Assembly: GCA_038210655.1 (NCBI GenBank)
Contig: JBBQWM010000013.1
Location: 1 to 64,000, forward strand
Origin: 54-19 sp038210655
GTDB taxonomy: Bacteria > Chloroflexota > Chloroflexia > Chloroheliales > Chloroheliaceae
Length of the DNA stretch: 64,000 nt
Direction: 5' to 3'
Shown here: positions 33,161-41,640 of the stretch, one piece after another
Position numbering within the stretch: the first letter of the stretch is position 1
Layout of the letters: each line of letters opens with the position of its first letter
The notes under the pieces: generated by a model
Told to the model about the DNA's origin: nothing
The model's input: only the letters and a program-made list of their open reading frames with translations
Databases searched by the model: none
Translations under genes and position numbers: made by a program

Positions 33161-33622
33161 TTAGCGGTAGGATAGATCGTCTGGCGTTTCAGGAATTTTG
33201 GCCTCACCAGAGGTCGCCGTCTTAGGTCGGGCGGTCGAAGCGGTCGCCGCTGGAGTAGCAGGCGGGGCATCCCGGACGATTTCGATAGTGCAATCGCTTA
33301 CAAGGGCGGCAATTGCTCCAACCGCCGCCAGTGGTGGCGCAATCAAGGCTCCGGCAGCCGCAAATACAATTGGCAGATCGAACAACACGCGATTGTTTTG
33401 CTTGATCCGCAGGCGGCTAACTTCGCCCTCCCGCAAAATACGTTCTACTTCGCTAACCAGATTCTGCCCGCTAACCCGGATTTCCTCGACGAACTGGCGT
33501 GGTTTTTGGTTTGCGCCCGGTTGGGGGTTTTCAACTTTTGGTTCGTTGGGCGCTTTTTGGGCGGGGTCTTTCTGATCGCGTCGCCAGGGCTGCCAATCCT
33601 TAAAATTAAATCCACCGTTCAT
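33161..33622 (-). CDS. DUF4342 domain protein
   Basis: 153 residues. A charged, Pro-rich N-terminal part (residues 1-45) is followed by the DUF4342 domain: EEIRVSGQNLVSEVERILRE, GEVSRLRIKQNNRVLFDLPI and the hydrophobic stretch AGALIAPPLAAVGAIAALVS with DCTIEIVR. The family has one membrane-type segment at the C-terminal side and no known role. A Thr/Ala-rich tail ends the protein. AAAAGGAG is well placed before the ATG. The MITE copy 4 lies just downstream. Confidence 0.8.
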   Translation of the reverse strand: MNGGFNFKDWQPWRRDQKDPAQKAPNEPKVENPQPGANQKPRQFVEEIRVSGQNLVSEVERILREGEVSRLRIKQNNRVLFDLPIVFAAAGALIAPPLAAVGAIAALVSDCTIEIVRDAPPATPAATASTARPKTATSGEAKIPETPDDLSYR

Positions 33623-33647
33623 TCTAACTACTCCTTTTAAAATTTAA

Positions 33648-33670
33648 CAGGGATAGACAGGATAATATAT
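33648..33670. repeat. AACAGGGATAGACAGGATAA short repeat
   Basis: Inverted copy of the TCCTGTCTATCCCTGTTAAT repeat at 3985-4023. Confidence 0.55.
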
Positions 33671-33895
33671 ATTCCCTATTCCTGCTGATCTGGCTAATTT
33701 TATTGGCGCACCAAGCACCCTGTCTTCTTTAGCTTTCCAACCTCTGTAAATCTAACCTGAGCTACCCAATTTCCATCCGGCGATCAAGAAGCTTCGCAAT
33801 AACTACGTGTCAGCCACGCTAATAGTTACAAGACCAGCCCTTTTGAGTTCTGGCCTTATTGACTTAGGGAAGCACATAAAAATAATCGTCCCAAT

Positions 33896-33971
33896 GTAGG
33901 GGCGACCCTGGGTGGTCGCCCTCGGAGGCCGTGTCGGGTGTTCACGGGCAACCACCCAGGGTTGCCCCTAC
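33896..33971. repeat. GGGCGACC hairpin element
   Basis: Arms GTAGGGGCGACCCTGGGTGG and CCACCCAGGGTTGCCCCTAC around a middle of about 36 bases. TATAGCAAAATGCAGAG at 34001 lies outside on the right, as seen for other copies. The remaining bases between 33672 and 34053 show no gene. Confidence 0.8.
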
Positions 33972-34053
33972 TGGGATGTTTTATTATTTTTGAGGCCCTT
34001 ATAGCAAAATGCAGAGTCATTGACCGCCTACAAATATTGGATAGCTCAAGATT

Positions 34054-35631
34054 TTACCGAGCGGCGATTTGCTGTCGTTCGCGGTCAACCAGGAAGCGGC
34101 GCAAGATTTTGCCCGAAGCCGATTTTGGTATCTGGTCGATCAGTTCCAACTGGCGGATTTTTTTGTGCGGAGCGACTCGCGCGGCGACATAGGCCATCAA
34201 CTCTTCGGCGGTGGTGGTTGCACCGGGTTTGAGGACGACGAAACCTTTGGGCAATTCGCCTGCCTCTTCGTTGGGGATCGGGATGACCGCCGCGTCGGCT
34301 ACTGCCGAATGGGTGAGCAGGACGGCTTCCAATTCTGCCGGGGCGACCTGCATGCCCTTATACTTGATAAGTTCCTTCACCCGGTCTACGATAAATAAAA
34401 AGCCTTCCTCGTCCATATAGCCGACATCGCCGGTATGCAGCCAGCCGTTTGACTCGATCATGTTGGCAGTCGCGTCGGGGCGGTTCAGATAACCTTTCAT
34501 GACTTGCGGACCACGAGTGCAAACTTCGCCCTCCTGGTTTGGCTCTAGTTCTGCGCCCGTCGAAAGGTCGATCACCTTCATTTCCAGTCCGGGTAAGCAC
34601 ATACCGACCGCGCCAGTTTTGGACTTTGAAAGATCAGTTGGAGGGAGGGTCAGGCACGGGCTAGTCTCGGTCATACCGTAGCCCTGGGCGACCTGGACGT
34701 TAATGCGGGCAGCGCAGGCTTGTTCCAGTTCGCGGCTAAGGGGGGCCGCCGCCGAAAGTACTTTGGTCAGGTGGGAGAGATCGTACTTGTCCACCACCGG
34801 GTGTTTTGCCAGCGCCACCATGATAGGCGGAACCAGGGGAGCCAGCGTTATCTTGTAGTCCTGGAGGGTTTGGAGGAACTGCTCCAAATCAAAGCGTGGC
34901 ATTGTAACCATCGTCGCACCCTTAAAGAGGCACATCGCCATAATTCCCATCATGCCGTAAATATGGAACATTGGCAAAATGCAGATTACCCGATCTTGCT
35001 CACCAATCGTAGACACCGGGTTCATCTGGTAGATATTGGAAACCAAATTATGATGGGTCAACATCACCCCTTTGGGTAGCCCGGTCGTCCCGCTCGAATA
35101 AGGTAGTACAACCAAATCTTGGTAGACATCAATCTCGACCAGTGGGACTTGTCCATCGCCCTGAAGCAATTCGGAAAAAGAGGTCGCCCCTTGTGCTTCG
35201 CCAAACACGAAAAGCTTTTTAACCCCCGATTTGCCCAACGCTTCGACTGCTTTATCCATAAAAGGCGGGATCGTCAGCAAATATTTAGCGCTTGCGTCGT
35301 TAAGTTGGAAGGTCAATTCGTCGATAGTATAGAGGGGGTTAATGGTAGTGCAAACCCCGCCCAGCGAGGCCACTGCCAACAGCGCAATAGCATATTCCGG
35401 CGTGTTGGGGCTGAAAATCGCCATGCACTCGCCCTTCTGGAAGCCGCGCCGGGCCAGGCTGGCCGCCACCAACCGCACCGCAGCGGCCAATTGCCCATAA
35501 GTGTAGGTGCGCCCGGTGGGGCCATCGATCAAAGCGGGTTGGTCGGACAACTCTACCGCCCGACTTAACACGGCCTGTTGAAAAGAAATTTCAGGGATTG
35601 TAATATCGGGCAGGGAACTGCGAAAGATCAT
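34054..35631 (-). CDS. AMP-dependent acyl/aryl-CoA ligase (4-coumarate-CoA ligase type)
   Basis: 525 residues of the ANL superfamily, activating a carboxylic acid with ATP and then CoA. Core motifs are YSSGTTGLPKGVMLTHHN (A3, P-loop), VAQGYGMTETSPCLTLPPTD (A5), GWLHTGDVGYMDEEGFLFI (A7), DRVKELIKYKGMQVAPAE (A8, hinge) and PKSASGKILRR (A10, catalytic Lys). The 4-coumarate-CoA-ligase-like form is favoured, but fatty or aryl acids are both possible. GAGGAGG precedes the ATG. It is alone, with no adjacent beta-oxidation genes. Confidence 0.92.
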   Translation of the reverse strand: MIFRSSLPDITIPEISFQQAVLSRAVELSDQPALIDGPTGRTYTYGQLAAAVRLVAASLARRGFQKGECMAIFSPNTPEYAIALLAVASLGGVCTTINPLYTIDELTFQLNDASAKYLLTIPPFMDKAVEALGKSGVKKLFVFGEAQGATSFSELLQGDGQVPLVEIDVYQDLVVLPYSSGTTGLPKGVMLTHHNLVSNIYQMNPVSTIGEQDRVICILPMFHIYGMMGIMAMCLFKGATMVTMPRFDLEQFLQTLQDYKITLAPLVPPIMVALAKHPVVDKYDLSHLTKVLSAAAPLSRELEQACAARINVQVAQGYGMTETSPCLTLPPTDLSKSKTGAVGMCLPGLEMKVIDLSTGAELEPNQEGEVCTRGPQVMKGYLNRPDATANMIESNGWLHTGDVGYMDEEGFLFIVDRVKELIKYKGMQVAPAELEAVLLTHSAVADAAVIPIPNEEAGELPKGFVVLKPGATTTAEELMAYVAARVAPHKKIRQLELIDQIPKSASGKILRRFLVDRERQQIAAR

Positions 35632-35973
35632 AATAGCCTCCTCTGTGGGGTATCTCTCTACCTTGAGATAGGATTGTAATCCACTAAACTAACGTTAAGA
35701 AAGTTACGAAGTGCGCCAAAAGTTGATAACCCTATTAAAGCAAATTTTGGCTCAAATTGCTACTGAGCAACGCCTGGATTATATTCATCTACCCTAAAAG
35801 TCCCTTATGTCCCACAAGGAACCCGGAACATCCACTAGGCTCTAAGATGATACTAGAGTGTTCGATTTGCGTTATAATAATGATCTATTTAGGGATTTAG
35901 GTTGACTTTAAGAAGTGGTAATGCTAAATTATAGCGGTGGTGAATTTTCGCACAATAGATAATTAAGTTGTGT
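35632..35973. other. intergenic region upstream of the Sec-peroxiredoxin
   Basis: No gene seen. TATAAT at 35873-35878 is a possible -10 box without a good -35. The stretch becomes very AT-rich towards the peroxiredoxin gene. Confidence 0.35.
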
Positions 35974-35990
35974 GTAATATTTAATATTAC
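35974..35990. promoter_or_regulatory. 17-bp perfect palindrome, candidate operator
   Basis: GTAATATT-T-AATATTAC lies 24 bases before AAGGAG of the peroxiredoxin gene. It exactly fills the 17-base gap between TTGTGT (35968-35973) and CAGAAT (35991-35996), a weak promoter-like pair, so a dimeric repressor bound here could block RNA polymerase. AT-rich palindromes of this kind are typical for Fur/PerR-type regulators; which regulator binds is unknown. Confidence 0.45.
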
Positions 35991-36030
35991 CAGAATGTAA
36001 TAGATGAATTTTGAAAGGAGTTTGCAACCT

Positions 36031-36531
36031 ATGCCTTCAAATAGCGTTGCGTCGGAAACCCAAACGCTCAAGGTGGGCGATATGGCTCCCGACTTTACGC
36101 TCCCGACCGCCAAAGGTACGTCCGATCAGGCGACGATTACCTTGAGCGATTTCCGGGGCAAAAAAAATGTAGTGATGGCCTTCTACCCGTTCGCCTTTAC
36201 GCCTGTCTGAACGCTTCAAATGCCCGCTTACAACGCTGATCTGGCGAAGTTTGAGGGTTACGATGCCCAGGTTCTGGGTATCTCAATCGATAGCGTTCAC
36301 ACCAATGGGGCCTGGGCCAAGAGTATGGGTGGCCTCGACTTTCCCTTATTGTCGGATTTCTGGCCTCACGGGGAAGTCGCCACAAAATATGGCGTACTGC
36401 GCCCGCAGGGTATGGCGGAACGCTCCATCCTGATTGTGGACAAAGAGGGCAAAGTTGTTTATATCGACGTACACGATATTTCGAAGCAGCCCGAAAACGA
36501 AGACCTTTTCGAGGTGCTTCGCACTCTATAG
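36031..36531 (+). CDS. peroxiredoxin with in-frame UGA (probable selenocysteine), AhpE/BCP-like
   Basis: Reading through the TGA at 36208-36210 gives one 166-residue peroxiredoxin. The first part has KVGDMAPDFTLPTAKG and VMAFYPFAFTPV; the TGA then stands where the peroxidatic Cys of P-x-x-T-P-V-C-T-x-Q is expected, followed in the same frame by TLQMPAYNADLAKF, GISIDSVHTNGAWAKSMGG, FPLLSDFWPHGEVA and YGVLRPQGMAERS. No Cys is encoded anywhere else, so it would be a 1-Sec peroxiredoxin with Sec60. Selenocysteine peroxiredoxins are known in bacteria. AAGGAG is 10 bases before ATG 36031. A hairpin after the TGA may be the SECIS. A C-to-A sequencing change is the alternative. Confidence 0.85.
36208..36256 (+). 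promoter_or_regulatory. candidate bacterial SECIS hairpin after the UGA
   Basis: CTTCAAA (36214-36220) can pair with TTTGAGG (36250-36256), and GCC (36222-36224) with GGC (36243-36245), leaving a large apical loop. Bacterial SECIS elements lie directly downstream of the UGA within the coding sequence and vary greatly in sequence, so the fit in position is good but the fold is drawn by eye only. Confidence 0.45.
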
Positions 36532-36560
36532 GTTTTAGAGCGATTTTAGAACAAACTGGC

Positions 36561-36618
36561 AAGAGCCTTTGGCGGTTAGCTTTGCAACAAAAGCTGCCGT
36601 CAAAGGCTCTTGCTTTTT
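36561..36618 (+). terminator. intrinsic terminator of the peroxiredoxin gene
   Basis: AAGAGCCTTTG pairs with CAAAGGCTCTT (36601-36611 region), with AGCTTT/AAAGCT extending the inner part, followed by GCTTTTT. Confidence 0.85.
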
Positions 36619-36750
36619 ATAATTCAGGCTTAAAGCCAATACCCAATTGTTAGACACTGCTCCGGCGCTGGATTTAGCCCGGTTTGACACCTTACAGACT
36701 TGCCTCTAAAATTGGGCAGTAGTTTAGAGCAAGTTGCAAAGAAATTGGGC

Positions 36751-36828
36751 TGGTAGGGGCGACCTTTATGGTCGCCCTCGAAGACCTAGCAGGGTGTTTA
36801 CGGGCGACCATAAAGGTCGCCCCTACCA
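36751..36828. repeat. GGGCGACC hairpin element with TATAGCAAATTGCA outer arms
   Basis: Inner arms TGGTAGGGGCGACCTTTATG and CATAAAGGTCGCCCCTACCA. Outside are TAGAGCAAGTTGCAAAGAAA (36725) and ATTCTGCAATTTGCTATA (36843-36860), which are imperfectly inverted to each other, so the whole element may span about 36725-36860. Confidence 0.8.
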
Positions 36829-36900
36829 AGAGTAGCACAACAATTCTGCAATTTGCTATAGAGGCGCAGGGGTTACTTCTAGTAAGAGCAAGCCGAAAAT

Positions 36901-39003
36901 TTGAGTAAAATCTTCTTGGGACGGGGACGTGCTTCCCTAATAATTAATAAAGGCTGGCTTAACTCGTTTGTGGTCGCAATAGTCGGGGTCGTCTGTTTTT
37001 GGCTGGCTTTGCTGCCGGTGCATACGGTCGAGACTAATTTAGCCGATTATGCCGGTGGTCAGACCGAGCAAGCCGACGGCCTTCGCTATATTTGGACCCA
37101 ACCCAATTTGCGTTTGATTTACCGAGATTTACCCCGCTTTGCGCCGGTCTACCTTCAGCTGGAGGTGTTGCTGGATCGCCCGCCCGGTTCGCCTCCGGCT
37201 CGGCTCGAAATTTCCGAAAGGCGGGGCAACCTTTCGTTACCCCTCCAAACCCTACAATACTCACCCGAACTGACCGGCTATCGCCAGTACACCCTCAAAA
37301 TTCCAGCCATTAGCGGTGATAACTCCGATGAACTGGTTTTAGACCTCAAAGCGAATGGCTTTCGGGTCGCGGGCGATGGGCGCGAGTTGGGCGTGCGGGT
37401 CAAGGCGGCGACCATTACAGTCGGCAAGGGCGGCTTAGTGCTATCGGTTTTGACCCAGCCCCTTTTCCCGGCGCTGGTCATACTGCTGTTAGGGTTAGGC
37501 TGGTGGGGTTGGTTGGCGCGGTTCGGGCCGCTCGAACTGGCTTTGCTAAGTGCGCCGGTCGGTTTTATGGCTGGAGCCATGACCAATCTGCTGATTTATT
37601 CTAGCTGGTGGCTTTTGCTGGATGGGCTGCTGCTGGTTGGGACGGCCTGGGGTTGGCAGCGTTGGGGGGTTGGCTGGCTGGCGGCAGGCGACCGTTGGCG
37701 ACCGTTGGGCCTGTTAATGGCTGGCATCACCGCTTTTACCGGCTTTTTTGTGCTTGCGCCGGGGCTGGCAGGCGATATTTATTACTTCCGCGAGGTATTG
37801 GCCCCGATCCTTCAGTACGGCCCCATCGCCACCTATTCGCACGCGCCGCGTCTGGTTTATCCACCCGGTTCGGTCTACCAGCTTTATTTTTACGGTCTGC
37901 TAACCCAGCCCTTTAATATCGCTTATAATCAATCGCCACTCAAGTTGCTGATGGGGTCGGCTCTGTTGCTGCTTATTCCGGCGATTTGGTGGGTTGGGCT
38001 GCATAGCAAAATTCAACGCGAACATCTGGCCCGGACTGTTTTGCTGTTTGGCTTCAGCCTCTCGCTGATCTTCGTCCCGGCAGTCTGGGTTCAGGCGGAT
38101 GGTTGGCTACTGCTAATGATGGCGGGAGCGCTCTGGTTGGTTATGCTGGGCCGACCGGTAGCCTCGGTCGGCCTACAAGCCTTTGGCATTATCTACAAGG
38201 CTCAAAGCTGGCTTTTGCTGCCGCTTTACGCCCTGACCTTTCAATGGCGGTTTGGCTGGCGGATCGCCGTGTTGTGCGGTGGTGCGTGCCTGGGACTGGT
38301 GGCAGTCCTGGGCGGGGTGGGTTTCGCCTTCGATTACAAGGTCTTCAAAATCTTTTGGGAGCAACCGGTTGTGAGCGGCGAATCGGATTGGGGTGGTATC
38401 CGCACCTTTAATTTGCTGCATCTGCTGGGTTACGACCGGATCAAAGTGCCGCAACCGCTCCTGGCTCTAAGCTATTTGAGCATCGGGCTGGTTTACATAA
38501 TCGTGCTACTGGTTTGCTGGCGACGTAACGCCGCTATCGCCCGTGAGACTGGCAAAGGCTCGGTAGAGCGAACGGCCCGTTCGGGGGCGGAATGGTTTTT
38601 GGCGGCAGCAGTCATAATGAGCTTTATTTTCTTCTTCTGGGTCAAGATGCACGAACGCTATCTTTATTTCGGGTTGGGGTTGCTAGTGTTGGCGGCGTTC
38701 TACCGGCGCGACCTGTATCGTCCGGCTTTGCTCTTTAACCTGATTTTTTCACTCAATCTGCTTTACGCTTATTTGCCGGAACGTCGCGACCCGGTTCCCA
38801 ACAATTTCTTCTTGTGGCGGCACTTCCTGCACGCCGATTGGAGCCAAAACTTGTTATCGCTGGCCGGGATCGGGGTCTGTCTATGGGTCGGCTGGCTTTA
38901 CCTACAGCCTGCCCCGCCGCCGCTTCTCGAAGCCGACCAGCACCCGGCGACAACTCCCGAACTGGCCCCACCGCTCTCGGTCTCGAAAAGCAGCCCGATT
39001 TAG
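36901..39003 (+). CDS. polytopic membrane protein, GT-C glycosyltransferase-like
   Basis: 700 residues with about a dozen hydrophobic helices. An N-terminal helix (about 20-42) is followed by an extracellular beta-rich part (residues about 45-175), then helices from about 180 to 650. Features such as AGDIYYFREVLAPILQYGPI, VYPPGSVYQLYFYGLL, and FFFWVKMHERYLYFGLGLLV (the M-H-E-R-Y segment) are those of GT-C mannosyl- or arabinosyltransferase-like proteins. Acceptor and donor are unknown. The start is uncertain; TTG 36901 has no clear ribosome site. A Pro-rich tail ends it. Confidence 0.7.
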   Translation: MSKIFLGRGRASLIINKGWLNSFVVAIVGVVCFWLALLPVHTVETNLADYAGGQTEQADGLRYIWTQPNLRLIYRDLPRFAPVYLQLEVLLDRPPGSPPARLEISERRGNLSLPLQTLQYSPELTGYRQYTLKIPAISGDNSDELVLDLKANGFRVAGDGRELGVRVKAATITVGKGGLVLSVLTQPLFPALVILLLGLGWWGWLARFGPLELALLSAPVGFMAGAMTNLLIYSSWWLLLDGLLLVGTAWGWQRWGVGWLAAGDRWRPLGLLMAGITAFTGFFVLAPGLAGDIYYFREVLAPILQYGPIATYSHAPRLVYPPGSVYQLYFYGLLTQPFNIAYNQSPLKLLMGSALLLLIPAIWWVGLHSKIQREHLARTVLLFGFSLSLIFVPAVWVQADGWLLLMMAGALWLVMLGRPVASVGLQAFGIIYKAQSWLLLPLYALTFQWRFGWRIAVLCGGACLGLVAVLGGVGFAFDYKVFKIFWEQPVVSGESDWGGIRTFNLLHLLGYDRIKVPQPLLALSYLSIGLVYIIVLLVCWRRNAAIARETGKGSVERTARSGAEWFLAAAVIMSFIFFFWVKMHERYLYFGLGLLVLAAFYRRDLYRPALLFNLIFSLNLLYAYLPERRDPVPNNFFLWRHFLHADWSQNLLSLAGIGVCLWVGWLYLQPAPPPLLEADQHPATTPELAPPLSVSKSSPI

Positions 39004-39015
39004 AACCGATCTTCG

Positions 39016-39030
39016 TAGGGGCGACCATTT
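39016..39030. repeat. fragment of GGGCGACC repeat
   Basis: GTAGGGGCGACCATT follows the stop codon of the membrane protein gene; only one arm remains, cut by the terminator region. Confidence 0.5.
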
Positions 39031-39041
39031 AATTCCATTTT

Positions 39042-39095
39042 TGTAGAAATAAGAAATGAGCAACCCTGAACAAGTTGCTCATTTCTTATTTCTAC
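39042..39095. terminator. very long bidirectional terminator
   Basis: TGTAGAAATAAGAAATGAGC and its complement (GCTCATTTCTTATTTCTACA) plus an inner AAC/GTT pair make a perfect 23-bp stem with a loop of eight bases (CCTGAACA), between two convergent genes. Confidence 0.8.
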
Positions 39096-39120
39096 AGCCT
39101 TACTGCCCTCCGACAATCCC

Positions 39121-40275
39121 CTATGGGGCGCAGGTTGGGGTTGGTGACGGCGTTGGGGTGGGGCTAATCGAAGGGTTGAGCGTGGGGGTAGCGGTCGGCG
39201 TTGGGCTGGGCGAAGGCGTGCCGGTGATCGGTTTGGGTGTAGGCGAAGGCGTAGGGGTCTGGCAGTTCGAGATAGTCACAACCACCTGGGTCGTCGGCGG
39301 GACAACAGTCGCTTTGACAGTCGTCGGAACAGGCGAATTGGTCGGAGCGGGCGAATTGGTCGGAACAGGCGAATTGGTCGGAGCGGGCGGATTGGTCGGT
39401 TTAGCGGCAGCAGTGGCGGTCGCGCCCTGGTTGGCAACGGCGGTCGCTGTGCGGTTGGCGTTAGCATTGGCGACGGCGGTGGCGGTCAACCCTGCATTAT
39501 TACCGGCATTGGCGGTCGCAATCACCCCGGCGGTAGCGGTCAGCCCGGTGTTATTCCTGGCATTGGCGGTCGCAACCGCGTTGGCGTTGGCGGTGACATT
39601 GGCGACTGCCGTGTTGGTGGCATTAGCGTTAGGAGTGTCGGTAGCCGGGATCGGTGTAACAGTTGGCAGATTCGGGTTGGGGGTCAGGGTCGGCAAAAGC
39701 GTCGCAGGCGCAATCACCGGCGGAGGCGTAGAAACTACCGTCAGGCCCGGCAAAGTATTGGTTGGGGCTGGAGAGTTATTCAAAGCCTGGGGCGTGGTTG
39801 GCCCCAGGTTATTATTGCGGGTCGCTCCCAGCACCACAAATACGATTAATGCTATCAACAAAACCACCATAAGGGGAATAAAGATAATAATAGCTTTCGC
39901 GGCATTGGACTGGCGTTGCCACCAACTTTGTTCGACTGGAGCCGGACGACGACGCGGTGACTCGTAATAATCGTCTTCGTCGTCCTCCTCGTAGTAGCCG
40001 GGAGGTGGCGGCGGGGGCGGGTTGTTATAACCGCGCCGTTGGTAGTTGGTGGGCTGGTTGGGCGTGAACTGGCCCGTAAGATTCGGGTCGGCGGGCGGGC
40101 GACGGGGTGGCGGAACCGGGCTGCCAGGTGGTCGAGGTCCCGATGCCGGCGGTATATATGGGCCGGAGGGTGGCCTATTTCCAGGCGGGGGCGGCGGTAC
40201 ATTATCGTAATAGTCCTCACCGTCATATTCGCCTGCATCATCAGGATTATTCTGATTACCGTTATAACGATCCAT
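39121..40275 (-). CDS. Pro-rich low-complexity single-pass membrane protein
   Basis: 384 residues, not homologous to a known enzyme. Residues 1-120 are a cytoplasmic part rich in Pro, Asp and Tyr (DNVPPPPPGNRPPSGPY, YYEEDDEDDYYESPRRR), one membrane helix follows at about 130-155 (IIIFIPLMVVLLIALIVFVV), and the outer part is made of Asn/Ala/Thr repeats (TANANAVATANARN, TATAVANANANRTATAVAN) and a Pro/Thr tail (PSPTPKPITGTPSPSPTPTA). Such linkers occur in Chloroflexota surface proteins. No folded domain is seen. Function unknown; the reading frame is long and its composition is consistent with a real gene. Confidence 0.65.
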   Translation of the reverse strand: MDRYNGNQNNPDDAGEYDGEDYYDNVPPPPPGNRPPSGPYIPPASGPRPPGSPVPPPRRPPADPNLTGQFTPNQPTNYQRRGYNNPPPPPPPGYYEEDDEDDYYESPRRRPAPVEQSWWQRQSNAAKAIIIFIPLMVVLLIALIVFVVLGATRNNNLGPTTPQALNNSPAPTNTLPGLTVVSTPPPVIAPATLLPTLTPNPNLPTVTPIPATDTPNANATNTAVANVTANANAVATANARNNTGLTATAGVIATANAGNNAGLTATAVANANANRTATAVANQGATATAAAKPTNPPAPTNSPVPTNSPAPTNSPVPTTVKATVVPPTTQVVVTISNCQTPTPSPTPKPITGTPSPSPTPTATPTLNPSISPTPTPSPTPTCAP

Positions 40276-40283
40276 GTCGCCTC

Positions 40284-40425
40284 ACTGAAGTGAGGGATGA
40301 GGGATGAAGGCTGAGGGATGAAGAAGCTTTACGATTTACGAGTGTAGATGCAGATTTAATATTCTGCCTTCTGCACTCTGACTTCTGCATTTTTCATCCC
40401 ACATCCCTCATCCCTCATCCCTTGC
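40284..40425. repeat. heptamer arrays between the Pro-rich gene and carA
   Basis: GTGAGGGATGAGGGATGAAG, then TTACGATTTACG (40331-40342), then inverted GAATGCA types (TTCTGCCTTCTGCACTC and GACTTCTGCAT), then CATCCCTCATCCCTCATCCC ending inside the carA coding end. The whole gap is repeats. Confidence 0.8.
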
Positions 40426-41640
40426 TTTCACCATTGTCAAAAAGCGGTCGAACAGATATTGGTTGTCCTGGGGGCCGGGAGAGCCTTCCGGGTGATACTG
40501 GACTGTAAAGACTGGCAGACTTTCGTGGGCCAACCCTTCGACCGACCCATCGTTCAGATTGATCTGGCTAACCATCCAGCCCAGGTCGGTCGGGACTGTA
40601 GCAGCCTCGACTTGAAAGCCGTGATTTTGAGAGGTAATGTAAACCTTGCCGGTCTGCAAATCTTTGACTGGATGATTGCCGCCTCGGTGTCCAAACTTCA
40701 AACGGCTGGTGCTGGCCCCAATCGCCAGACCGAGCAACTGGTGGCCCAGGCAGATGCCAAAGAAGGGTATTTGACGAGCTACTACACCCTGCAAAGTTTC
40801 GATAGTTGGGCGGCTATTCTCCGGGTCGCCAGGGCCGGGTGAGCTAAAAATCGCGTCCGGTTGCAGTGCCAGTATATCACTTAGCTTTGCATCATAGGGT
40901 ACAACTGTCGCATCAACTCCCCGCCGGGCCAGCGACCGCAAAATGTTTTCTTTCAAGCCGCAATCGATCACGGCCAGTTTTAAGGTCTGGCCTTCCAGCG
41001 AGCGGGCCGGGTAGCGATAGAGGGCCGGGGTAGTTACTTCGCCGACCACATTCTTATCGGCAGGCATCAGGCTGCTTTTGGCCCGGTTGACCAAATCTTC
41101 ATCGGTCATGCCCGGCTTGACCCGCACAATCACCCCCCGCATCAAACCTTTACTTCGCAAATGGCGAGTCAGGGCGCGGGTATCAAGGCCGTAAATACCG
41201 GGAATACCAAGCTGTTGTAAGTAGCGGTGCAGGCTGCCTTCGCCACGCCAGTTGCTCCAATAGGGAGTATAGTCGCGCACGATCAGACCACTGATCCAGG
41301 GCTGCCGCGACTCGTCGTCCAGATGGGTTGTGCCGTAGTTGCCGATCAAGGGGTAGGTCAGACAGACAATTTCGCCTCGATAGGACGGGTCGGTGCAAAT
41401 CTCCTGGTAGCCGGTCATGCTGGTATTAAAGACAACCTCGCCTTCACAGGCTAGGTCGGCTCCAAAGGCGTAACCTCGAAAGATACGTCCATCTTCCAGA
41501 GCCAGGACAGCAGGGCCACCCACTTCATTAATTTCATCTGGCTCGGCTTGCGCTCCTTGCGGTCTGCGCCAGTTCTGAGCCATCTCTGTGGTCTGTATTT
41601 CCTGCTGTTCTACCTCAACCTCCGCCAACTTCCCCACCAT
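40408..41640 (-). CDS. carA: carbamoyl-phosphate synthase small subunit
   Basis: 410 residues. The glutaminase subunit makes ammonia from glutamine for carbamoyl-phosphate synthesis (pyrimidines and arginine). The N-terminal domain includes VLALEDGRIFRGYAFG, TSMTGYQEICTDPSYRGEIV and GLDTRALTRHLRSKG; the class I amidotransferase domain has FGICLGHQLLGLAIG with Cys297 and QYHPEGSPGP with His383 and Glu385. An extra Gln/Glu-rich N-terminal part (residues about 1-38) precedes the usual start, so an in-frame ATG at M20 is possible. carB is not in the window. The C-terminal residues KARDEG are repeat-derived. Confidence 0.93.
   Translation of the reverse strand: MVGKLAEVEVEQQEIQTTEMAQNWRRPQGAQAEPDEINEVGGPAVLALEDGRIFRGYAFGADLACEGEVVFNTSMTGYQEICTDPSYRGEIVCLTYPLIGNYGTTHLDDESRQPWISGLIVRDYTPYWSNWRGEGSLHRYLQQLGIPGIYGLDTRALTRHLRSKGLMRGVIVRVKPGMTDEDLVNRAKSSLMPADKNVVGEVTTPALYRYPARSLEGQTLKLAVIDCGLKENILRSLARRGVDATVVPYDAKLSDILALQPDAIFSSPGPGDPENSRPTIETLQGVVARQIPFFGICLGHQLLGLAIGASTSRLKFGHRGGNHPVKDLQTGKVYITSQNHGFQVEAATVPTDLGWMVSQINLNDGSVEGLAHESLPVFTVQYHPEGSPGPQDNQYLFDRFLTMVKARDEG

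Noticed and set aside
36004..36210. Two separate short genes, 36004-36210 and 36220-36531
   Set aside because: Both are in one frame, are joined only by a TGA at the peroxidatic Cys position, and together make one normal-length peroxiredoxin.
39056..39967. 303-codon Val/Gly-rich open frame on the plus strand
   Set aside because: It is the antisense of the low-complexity Asn/Ala/Thr protein and begins inside a terminator stem.
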